A stretch of 12,775 nt of DNA from an uncultured Bacteroidota bacterium (lineage in GTDB: Bacteria; Bacteroidota; Bacteroidia; Chitinophagales; Chitinophagaceae), in contig CAIRNW010000251.1 of the NCBI GenBank assembly GCA_903879995.1, positions 1 to 12,775 of the forward strand. Direction: 5' to 3'. Shown here piece by piece: positions 6,874-12,775 of the stretch. The notes under the pieces are model-generated. The model was given only the letters and a program-made list of their open reading frames with translations, was not told the origin of the DNA and searched no databases. Position 1 is the first letter of the stretch, and the number at the start of each line of letters is the position of its first letter. The position numbers and the translations under genes are program-made.

Positions 6874-7560
6874 TTACATATGAATTGAGGCCAGTTCCTC
6901 TACCCGACCTTGCTCTGTTCGGATCATCCTTGCTGGAAACTTTTGCACCACAATATAATCGTGGGTAGCCATTACAACTGCAGTGTTGTAATCGCGACTG
7001 ATATGAAACAGCAATTTCATAATCTCATCAGATGTCTCTGGATCCAGGTTGCCTGTAGGCTCGTCTGCCAAGATTAATTTGGGGGAGTTGAGCAATGCCC
7101 TCGCAATGTCGATGCGCTGTTGCTCTCCACCACTTAACTCAAATGGCATTTTAAAACCTTTGGATTTTAATCCCACTTTGTCAAGCACGTCAGCAATCTT
7201 TTCATTCATCAGCCGTTCGTCCGTCCATCCAGTTGCCTTTAAAACAAACTTCAAATTCTCATTCACGTTTCGATCAGTCAATAATTGAAAATCCTGAAAC
7301 ACAACCCCCAGTGTTCTCCTCAAAAAAGGGACTCGCTTCCAATCCAATTCCTTTAAATCAAAACCAGCCACAATACCTGTTCCTTCCACTAGCGCAAGTT
7401 CGCCATATAATGTTTTTAAAAGGCTAGATTTACCAGAACCAGTTTTACCAACCAGGTATACAAATTCTCCCTTATTCACGGTCAAGTTTACATCTTGTAA
7501 AACAAGCGAGGAGCCCTGATAGATATTAACATCGCGTAATGCTATAATTGAGTCTGACAT
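6874..7560 (-). CDS. ftsE: FtsE-like ABC transporter ATP-binding protein
   Basis: A compact 228-aa ABC ATPase with all catalytic motifs intact: Walker A GKTGSGKS (38-45), Q-loop VVFQDFQLL (Gln89), signature LSGGEQQR (142-149), Walker B LILADEP (162-168) with catalytic Glu167, D-loop NLDP and H-loop MATHDY (His200). The short size and the FQDFQLL and [13 protein letters not shown] wording resemble FtsE of the FtsE/MacB group. FtsE pairs with FtsX at the inner membrane to regulate septal peptidoglycan hydrolysis. No FtsX-type membrane protein is adjacent, so the assignment rests on sequence resemblance; a LolD/MacB-like ATPase is the main alternative. The ATG at 7560 lies 41 bases below the purM stop on the same strand, so the two are probably co-transcribed. 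Confidence 0.85.
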   Translation of the reverse strand: MSDSIIALRDVNIYQGSSLVLQDVNLTVNKGEFVYLVGKTGSGKSSLLKTLYGELALVEGTGIVAGFDLKELDWKRVPFLRRTLGVVFQDFQLLTDRNVNENLKFVLKATGWTDERLMNEKIADVLDKVGLKSKGFKMPFELSGGEQQRIDIARALLNSPKLILADEPTGNLDPETSDEIMKLLFHISRDYNTAVVMATHDYIVVQKFPARMIRTEQGRVEELASIHM

Positions 7561-7601
7561 AGTTGGATTTGTTACAAATTACTAAAAAAGAAGATGGAGA
7601 A

Positions 7602-8771
7602 TCAAAATACTAAGGTCTCGTTTTGATGATAAATATGCAGCTCTTTTTTTGACCCGTCCTCGACCCGGCCAATTATTTGTGCGGAAATGTTGAAAGTTGA
7701 GGCTATATCAATTATGGCTTGTGCATCTTGGCTATTCGTGTAAATTTCAAACCGTGTTCCCATATTAAACACTTGCATCATCTCCTTCAAATCGGAATTA
7801 CTGGCCTCCTGGATCATTTTAAAAATTATCGGAGGGTTGAAAAGATTGTCCTTGATTATTTTAAAATTTCCAGGCAAATATTTTAAACATTTGGTTTGGC
7901 CACCTCCGCTGCAATGAATTAACCCATGAACGGCACTTGGTAATTGTGTTATTATTTTTTTAATAACTGGTGCAAACGTGCGGGTTGGACTCAGTAATAA
8001 CTGGCCAACCGTATAGCGATTCCCCTGATCAGCGATTTCACTACTGAGGCTATAAGGCCCCGTGTAAGCAACATCACTATCCATAGCTGGATCCAGGGAC
8101 TCTGGGAAAAGCGAACCGTAAGTATGATTTAACAGATCATGTCTTGCACTGGTAAGTCCATTACTGGCAATACCACTATTGTAGGCATTTTCATAAGAGG
8201 CCATCCCAAAACCAGCTAGTCCTACAATAACATCTCCCGCTTGAATCTTGTTATTGGTAATTAATTTATCCTTTGGCCAACGAGCCGCCATGGTACCATT
8301 AATAGCAATTGTACGTACCACATCCCCGACATCAGCCGTTTCTCCACCCATGAATTGGATGTCTACTCCGTGCTGACTCATCTGTTCAAAAAAGGAACTG
8401 GTACCTTCAATAATGGTAGCCAAAACTTCGCCAGGAATTAACTTTTTATTTCGATCAATAGTAGAGGAAAAAAGAATAGAAGAAGTAACGCCTACACAAA
8501 GCAGATCATCCAAGTTCATCACGATGGCATCTTGCGCAACCCCCTTCCACACGGAAAGATCACCCGTTTCACGCCAGTACAGATAGGCTAATATCGATTT
8601 AGTACCTGCCCCGTCAGCATGCATAATGGACACCCAATTACTGTCATTACACAGAAAATCGGGATAAACTTTACAAAATGAGTGAGGATATAATCCGGGG
8701 TTTAGCTGCTTAACCGCAGCATGCACTTCCTCTTTTTGAGCAGAAACCCCTCTTTTAGCGTAGCGTGACAT
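7602..8771 (-). CDS. purM: Phosphoribosylformylglycinamidine cyclo-ligase (AIR synthetase)
   Basis: A 389-aa PurM-superfamily protein, longer than the ~345-aa E. coli enzyme but as usual for Bacteroidota. It closes the imidazole ring of FGAM to form AIR with ATP, the fifth step of de novo purine synthesis in the cytosol. Visible marks are the N-terminal SRYAKRGVSAQKEEV, the HADGAGTKS nucleotide/substrate loop at 51-59, DAIVMNLDDLLCVG at 81-94, GGETAD at 142-147 and AGFGMASYENAYNSG, where SYENAY stands in for part of the usual substrate-binding SNG; SNGLTSAR at 203-210 is the conserved SNG element. The C-terminal part contains HGLIHCSGGGQTKC. An in-frame TTG at 8780 would add three residues, but it lies inside the -7 box at 8778-8785, so ATG 8771 is preferred. 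It is divergent from ribF and likely forms an operon with the downstream ABC ATPase gene. Confidence 0.93.
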   Translation of the reverse strand: MSRYAKRGVSAQKEEVHAAVKQLNPGLYPHSFCKVYPDFLCNDSNWVSIMHADGAGTKSILAYLYWRETGDLSVWKGVAQDAIVMNLDDLLCVGVTSSILFSSTIDRNKKLIPGEVLATIIEGTSSFFEQMSQHGVDIQFMGGETADVGDVVRTIAINGTMAARWPKDKLITNNKIQAGDVIVGLAGFGMASYENAYNSGIASNGLTSARHDLLNHTYGSLFPESLDPAMDSDVAYTGPYSLSSEIADQGNRYTVGQLLLSPTRTFAPVIKKIITQLPSAVHGLIHCSGGGQTKCLKYLPGNFKIIKDNLFNPPIIFKMIQEASNSDLKEMMQVFNMGTRFEIYTNSQDAQAIIDIASTFNISAQIIGRVEDGSKKELHIYHQNETLVF

Positions 8772-8777
8772 GCACGG

Positions 8778-8808
8778 CAAACTTACTAATTCCTACCCGT
8801 TCGGTCAA
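8778..8808 (-). promoter_or_regulatory. Putative purM promoter (TTG ... TAAGTTTG, minus strand)
   Basis: On the minus strand TTG (complement of 8806-8808) is followed after 20 bases by TAAGTTTG (complement of 8778-8785), fitting the Bacteroidota -33/-7 pattern. The -7 box ends only 6 bases before the purM ATG, predicting a very short leader. It overlaps the ribF control region on the other strand. Confidence 0.58.
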
Positions 8809-8823
8809 CTGCCTTGCTACAAC

Positions 8824-8831
8824 TATCTTTG
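8824..8831 (+). promoter_or_regulatory. Putative ribF -7 promoter box (TATCTTTG)
   Basis: TATCTTTG is an exact match to TAnnTTTG and ends 8 bases before the ribF ATG at 8840. A weak -33-like TTCG is at 8800-8803, 20 bases upstream. The position rules against the longer GTG start at 8765, which would place the promoter inside the coding region, and predicts a leader of only a few bases. Confidence 0.55.
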
Positions 8832-8839
8832 CAAACCAA

Positions 8840-9778
8840 ATGCAAGTACATAACGCATTAAATCAGCTCCCAGCTTTTAAAAAAGCTGTAATAACCATCG
8901 GAACCTTTGATGGTGTGCACAATGGGCATAAACAGGTATTACACGCCCTCACAAGTACCGCACAATCACTCGGGGGGGAATCCGTTTTAATTACGTTTGA
9001 TCCTCATCCCAGAAAAATAGTTAGCTCTGCTATACTAGGCATTCGGCTATTGAATACCCTGGAGGAAAAAAAACAGCTTTTAGAAAAAGAGGGAATTGAT
9101 CACCTGGTGGTTGTGCCTTTCACTGAAAAATTTGCAAACCTTTCCGCAACAGAGTACATAGAGGAGTTTTTAGTGGCTCATTTTAATCCCCATACCATCA
9201 TCATTGGACATGATCACCAATTTGGCCGAAATAGGCAGGGTGATTACGCCCTATTAGCCGAAAAAGCATTGCAGTATGGATATGCCTTAAAAGAGATTCC
9301 GAGACAACTCTTGGAGGACATTACCATTAGTTCTACAAAAATCAGAGAGCATCTTTCCAGAGCTGACATTACAGCTGCCAACAAATTATTAGGATATCCC
9401 TTCTTCTTCAGCGGCAGAGTTGTTCATGGAAATAAAATAGGTAGAACGCTGGGTTATCCCACTGCCAATTTAAAAATTGAAGATTCCGAAAAAATCGTTC
9501 CCGGAAATGGTATCTATGCCGTCTTTGCAAAACCCGAGGGTGCTAATCACCTATACAAGGGGATGATGAGTATTGGCCTTCGTCCTACGGTTGATGGAAA
9601 AAGCAGGGTGATAGAAGTCAACATTTTTGAATTTGATCAAGAAATTTATGATCAACTCCTGGAAGTTCATATGATTGCCTATTTACGAGAGGAAAAGAAA
9701 TATGACTCATTGCAGGGATTAATAGAACAATTAGGGAAAGACAAGCAAAACAGCCTGCATATCCTCCAACACTACTAG
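8840..9778 (+). CDS. ribF: Bifunctional riboflavin kinase / FAD synthetase
   Basis: 312 aa from the ATG at 8840, the normal RibF length. The N-terminal half is an FMN adenylyltransferase of the nucleotidyltransferase fold with GTFDGVHNGH (21-30, HIGH-like ATP site), TFDPHPRK (52-59), the GHDHQFGRNRQGD region (123-135) and the ISSTKIR motif (163-169). The C-terminal half is the flavokinase: SGRVVHGNKIGRTLGYPTAN (191-210, with the PTAN ATP/metal motif), GIYAVFA, MSIGLRPTVDG and the catalytic Glu in VIEVNIFEFD (Glu259). It converts riboflavin to FMN and then FAD using ATP in the cytosol. A GTG-initiated extension from 8765 is in frame, but its 25 residues do not look like the family and contain the promoter box. 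Its stop overlaps the stop of convergent holA. Confidence 0.95.
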   Translation: MQVHNALNQLPAFKKAVITIGTFDGVHNGHKQVLHALTSTAQSLGGESVLITFDPHPRKIVSSAILGIRLLNTLEEKKQLLEKEGIDHLVVVPFTEKFANLSATEYIEEFLVAHFNPHTIIIGHDHQFGRNRQGDYALLAEKALQYGYALKEIPRQLLEDITISSTKIREHLSRADITAANKLLGYPFFFSGRVVHGNKIGRTLGYPTANLKIEDSEKIVPGNGIYAVFAKPEGANHLYKGMMSIGLRPTVDGKSRVIEVNIFEFDQEIYDQLLEVHMIAYLREEKKYDSLQGLIEQLGKDKQNSLHILQHY

Positions 9779-10776
9779 TGGGAAGTCATTTTAAAAATGA
9801 GCTCTTTGAGTAAAGAAGAGTCCTCGGTGGACGTGGCTCCCACCCCAACTGATTTTAAATTATACTGGTGTAGCAATAATAAGGTAAGCTCCGTTCCCTG
9901 ATAACCGTACAGACGAGCTGCCTCTTTGTAATTACGAATAGAAAAGGGAGGTATACCAAGCTGACTAGCCAGGGAGCGATCGTCGGACGTATCAGCCCCA
10001 AAGAGCATATATACTTTTGAAAAAAAACTGTAGAGAAGCGGTAGGATCAACTGCAAGGGTGCGGCTTTAGGATTTTGCTTGAAATACTGAATGATTCGAA
10101 AGGCTTTTAAAAAATCCTTCTGCGCCAATGCAGTTTGCAATTCAAATACATTGAATTCTTTACTAACCCCCACAAATCGCTCAATAAGATCCTCATCAAT
10201 TACGGAACCCGGACTGCAGTTTAATTGAAGTTTTTCAAGCTCTTGCTCTACTTTACTCAACTCACTTCCAAGATGATCCACCATCAATAACAAGGCACGT
10301 GGAGTAATTTTTTGTTCTTTTGCAGCAAGCCTTTGTTCAATCCATGCTGCCACCTCTTTTTCATTTAACTTTTTAAATGAAACAAAAGTTCCCTTTTCCT
10401 TGATCAATCGTGCCACTTTCTTTCGATTATCCAACTTCTTCTCTTTGTAAGCAATCACCAGTATGGTAGACGTAAGCGGCTGCTCAAAATAAGGCTCTAA
10501 TTTTTCAATATCTCGTAGCTGCTGAGCTTCTTTCAAGATTACCACTTGACGTTCTGCAAACATGGGGTATCGTCTACATTGGTTTACCACATCCGCCCAG
10601 GATGTATCTTTCCCATAGAATACCGTACAATTAAAGGCTGACTCCTCCGGGCTTAGAATTGTTTTTTCGGCTGCGGTTGTCAATTGATCAATAAAGAAAT
10701 CTTCCTCGCCCTCGAACCAATAGAAGGGGCTAAATTGTCCTTTAGTCCAACTCTGCAAAATAGTAGCTACATCCAC
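9775..10776 (-). CDS. holA: DNA polymerase III delta subunit (clamp loader)
   Basis: A 333-aa protein of HolA size. The opening after about 15 residues, SPFYWFEGEEDFFIDQL (16-32), is the typical HolA start, in which a degenerate Walker-A-like FEGEED replaces an active P-loop, since delta does not hydrolyse ATP. Further marks are YPMFAERQVVILKEAQQL (70-87), the TSTILVIAYKEKKLDNRKK region (102-120), LNEKEVAAWIEQRL, the domain II helices with LLMVDHLGSELSKVEQELEKL (163-183) and the C-terminal collar domain (FELQTALAQKDFLKAFRII, 211-229). Delta opens the beta sliding clamp within the clamp loader. The start is GTG at 10776; an in-frame stop lies just four codons upstream, and the nearby ATG (10770-10772) is out of frame. 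No clear -7 box was found. The stop overlaps that of convergent ribF. Confidence 0.92.
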   Translation of the reverse strand: MDVATILQSWTKGQFSPFYWFEGEEDFFIDQLTTAAEKTILSPEESAFNCTVFYGKDTSWADVVNQCRRYPMFAERQVVILKEAQQLRDIEKLEPYFEQPLTSTILVIAYKEKKLDNRKKVARLIKEKGTFVSFKKLNEKEVAAWIEQRLAAKEQKITPRALLLMVDHLGSELSKVEQELEKLQLNCSPGSVIDEDLIERFVGVSKEFNVFELQTALAQKDFLKAFRIIQYFKQNPKAAPLQLILPLLYSFFSKVYMLFGADTSDDRSLASQLGIPPFSIRNYKEAARLYGYQGTELTLLLLHQYNLKSVGVGATSTEDSSLLKELIFKMTSH

Positions 10777-10809
10777 AAGGCTAAATTAATCGATTTGGCA
10801 GGCATCTAT

Positions 10810-10838
10810 AAAAAAAAGTCCCGCCTTGATGGCGGGAC
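10810..10838 (-). terminator. Intrinsic terminator of the second TonB-dependent receptor gene
   Basis: On the minus strand a perfect 8-bp GC-rich stem GTCCCGCC/GGCGGGAC with a 5-base loop is followed by eight T (A run at 10810-10817 on the plus strand). It lies about 45 bases after the receptor stop and 34 bases before the holA start on the same strand, so it should stop receptor transcripts from entering holA. Confidence 0.92.
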
Positions 10839-10882
10839 CTGAATACTTAAAACCCAGCAATTAACTGATAGCGCTAAGGCAA

Positions 10883-12775
10883 TCAGAATAAGTTGTAACC
10901 ATAACTAACATAGTATAAGCCACCAACATAAGGGCTTCCAAAACCAGTACGCTGATAGTTATTGGCAATATTGGTACCTCCCACACGGAACGTACTCTTT
11001 GGATTCTGAGGAGGACGGTAAGTAACTTGTGCATCCCACCATCCAAATGCAGGAAGAGTACCCGTTACAAAAGTTCCCTCGTAATAGTTACGATCTTGCC
11101 ATTTGTAAACAACATTGAAACCAACGTTTTTGTATACATTCTCATTACGCATACCAATATTTACACGGTATTTAGGCGCATTGAAATAAGTTACAACCCC
11201 AGCTTCAACGTCCTGTAATTTATCAGAGAATACGTTTCCGTAAACTACGTATTTTCTCACCCACTGATATTCAAAGCCAACGCCCCACCCTGTTGATGTA
11301 ACGGGTTCAGCAGAATTTTGTACGTAGGAAAGGTTTGTACTAGTAAAAGGAGAGTAAAGATCAGAGTTTGCACCAGTGCGTGATTGCGCAAGCGCTACAC
11401 CTACTAAAAAGTCTTCGTAGCGGCTGTAATAGTAATATGCATCAATCAATAGCTTCTTACCAATTACACCCTTGTAGCCCACTTCGTAAGATTTAACTGT
11501 CTCAGGTTTTACCGGTTGGAAACGTGCACGAACCAAACGGCTAGAATCACCCAATGTACCTGATCTGTAAGAAAGAACACTGGCCGCTGTATAACCTGGA
11601 CGAGTAGAATTAAGCTTGTAATAATCCTGAAATTCAGGTAAGCAACCCATTAGTACACCGGAACCTGTTACTAAGCTGATATACTGGTTCTGGTTGGTAG
11701 GAAAACGGTAGGCAGTCTGGTAAGACAAGCGAAGGAAATTCTCTTTTGCTAATTTGATTACAGCAGAAACACGGGGCGTAAAGCGTCCTTTGAAGTTTGT
11801 TTGCTTATCAAAACGTCCGGAAGCAGTCAGCGTTAAACCGCCCTCCAATAAACTCTTCTTCATTTGCATGTATCCACCATACTCATTCACACGGATCAAT
11901 TGTGCTGTATCGGCAAACAAGGTTCCTTGTGAATTCAACACCCACTGCTTCCAGCTGGCTCCTGCCATCAATTCAACTTTATCAGAGAAGCCACCCATAT
12001 CAGAAATATTCAGCTGTGTTTCAGCAGAGTAAAAATCAGTTTTGTCAAGGAATAATGCACCACCCTTGCTGATTGGTGTTGTTTTGATACGATTCATTGC
12101 ATCGGTGAATGCTTTAGAACCTGGTTGCAGACGGGTTGCATCTGCAGAAGCTCTGGCAACTTGATGCAGCGTAAAATCACTTGCCTGCACGCCATTTAAA
12201 CGACGACCCTCAGAGAAGGTACCAATGTAAAGAGGAAACCAGCTACTACTTGGACTTGCAGTTTCATTTAAGAAAGCACCCAATGCAGTAGCGTTATATG
12301 ACTTTCCGGCATTTTCCTGTGTGGTATATCCACGTATAAACCAGTTCTTATGACGCAGCTCTAATTTGTGCTGCCCCATTGTTAAATTCTTTAATGAATA
12401 ACGATCAGCACCGGTATAAACTGTTGTACCAGCACCGATATAGCTATTTAAAGAAAGTTCGAGTTTATCAGTGAATTTATAGTGAATGCCGCCATTAAAG
12501 CGAACGTTCAAGGTGTTATAATCCACCAATTGTTGCTCCTCATAACCAGTACGAGAAACGGTAGCACCCCCAAAATAATTATTCTTCAACCCATTATAAA
12601 AGGGGAACATTTGCTCAATCAAAGGTTTTAATTGAGGGCTATTGATCGCACCTAGTACAGGAGCTGGGAAAAATGGGAATGCATAAAAACCCTGACGCTG
12701 TGCATCAGTTGGGTAACGTGGGTTGCCAATAGCACCGTAATAAGCATTGAGAAGAGACACCACATCAAGTGCACC
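10883..12775 (-). CDS. TonB-dependent receptor, C-terminal barrel part (5' end outside window)
   Basis: About 630 residues of open frame run to the window edge: GALDVV is readable before the GTG at 12763, which is therefore an internal Val codon and not a start. The signal peptide, regulatory domain and plug lie outside. What is seen is the beta-barrel, with alternating aromatic-rich strands such as LNVRFNGGIHYKFTDKLELS, TLTASGRFDKQTNFKGRFTP, FLRLSYQTAYRFPT, SYEVGYKGVIGKKLLIDAYY and GVGFEYQWVRKYVVYGNV, and a C-terminal strand ending in Phe (VSYGYNLF), the classic outer membrane barrel signal. By family it would import a ligand with TonB energy; the ligand is unknown. No SusD-like gene follows (the terminator and holA do), so it is not the 5' member of a typical SusC/SusD pair. 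Confidence 0.88.
   Translation of the reverse strand, partial: GALDVVSLLNAYYGAIGNPRYPTDAQRQGFYAFPFFPAPVLGAINSPQLKPLIEQMFPFYNGLKNNYFGGATVSRTGYEEQQLVDYNTLNVRFNGGIHYKFTDKLELSLNSYIGAGTTVYTGADRYSLKNLTMGQHKLELRHKNWFIRGYTTQENAGKSYNATALGAFLNETASPSSSWFPLYIGTFSEGRRLNGVQASDFTLHQVARASADATRLQPGSKAFTDAMNRIKTTPISKGGALFLDKTDFYSAETQLNISDMGGFSDKVELMAGASWKQWVLNSQGTLFADTAQLIRVNEYGGYMQMKKSLLEGGLTLTASGRFDKQTNFKGRFTPRVSAVIKLAKENFLRLSYQTAYRFPTNQNQYISLVTGSGVLMGCLPEFQDYYKLNSTRPGYTAASVLSYRSGTLGDSSRLVRARFQPVKPETVKSYEVGYKGVIGKKLLIDAYYYYSRYEDFLVGVALAQSRTGANSDLYSPFTSTNLSYVQNSAEPVTSTGWGVGFEYQWVRKYVVYGNVFSDKLQDVEAGVVTYFNAPKYRVNIGMRNENVYKNVGFNVVYKWQDRNYYEGTFVTGTLPAFGWWDAQVTYRPPQNPKSTFRVGGTNIANNYQRTGFGSPYVGGLYYVSYGYNLF

Noticed and set aside
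7567..7579. Small palindrome ATTTG-TTA-CAAAT just upstream of the ABC ATPase start
   Set aside because: Only 5-bp AT-rich arms, which easily arise by chance. A TAATTTG on the minus strand here has the wrong internal spacing for a -7 box.
8765..8839. GTG-initiated 25-residue N-terminal extension of RibF
   Set aside because: It contains the TATCTTTG promoter box, overlaps the purM start, and the residues do not fit the RibF family; ATG 8840 is preferred.
11754..12072. Two plus-strand frames of about 91 codons within the second receptor
   Set aside because: Antisense to conserved barrel strands; no start signals or recognisable family.
12761..12763. GTG as start of the last receptor gene
   Set aside because: The frame is open to the window edge (GALDVV) and the protein begins mid-domain, so this is an internal valine.
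1..12775. Search for mobile elements, CRISPR repeats, phage genes, toxin-antitoxin or defence modules
   Set aside because: No transposase or integrase motifs, no spaced direct repeats and no terminal inverted repeats were seen. The gene content is housekeeping plus two outer membrane receptors.

Overview
The window reads as an ordinary chromosomal stretch of a Bacteroidota bacterium, probably of the Chitinophagaceae type (the family-level guess is inference). The signs are AT-leaning DNA, two large TonB-receptor-type outer membrane proteins, a C-terminal processing protease and CBS-domain cystathionine synthase of the Bacteroidota kind, start codons with no clear Shine-Dalgarno, and several copies of the Bacteroidota promoter -7 element TAnnTTTG just upstream of genes.

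Layout, left to right. The 3' part of a PLP-dependent cystathionine beta-synthase with a CBS pair (2-607, +) is followed by class II fructose-bisphosphate aldolase (644-1711, +) with its own -7 box. A Prc/Tsp-type S41 protease (3839-1716, -) converges on the aldolase. tRNA-His(GTG) (3980-4054, +) diverges from the protease, with a promoter, a leader hairpin and an intrinsic terminator all visible. Next is an 881-aa outer membrane beta-barrel receptor (4216-6861, +) with a Gly/Trp/Met-rich loop. It converges on an FtsE-like ABC ATPase (7560-6874, -), which lies downstream of purM (8771-7602, -) in a likely two-gene operon. ribF (8840-9778, +) diverges from purM across a 68-bp control region with opposed -7 boxes. 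holA (10776-9775, -) converges on ribF, and their stop codons overlap in a CTAG. Last, an intrinsic terminator closes the 3' part of a second TonB-dependent receptor (12775-10883, -), which runs off the window edge.

Most genes are housekeeping: glycolysis/gluconeogenesis, purine synthesis, FMN/FAD synthesis, DNA polymerase clamp loading, periplasmic proteolysis and sulfur amino acid metabolism. They alternate in strand with very tight intergenic spaces, so no long gene-free region exists; the largest gap between genes is about 160 bases, at 4055-4215. I see no mobile element, CRISPR array, phage gene, toxin-antitoxin pair or defence cassette, and I do not think a new multi-gene system is present. 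The points worth a second look are regulatory architecture (divergent promoters, inverted repeats, overlapping stops) and the low-complexity insertion in the outer membrane receptor.
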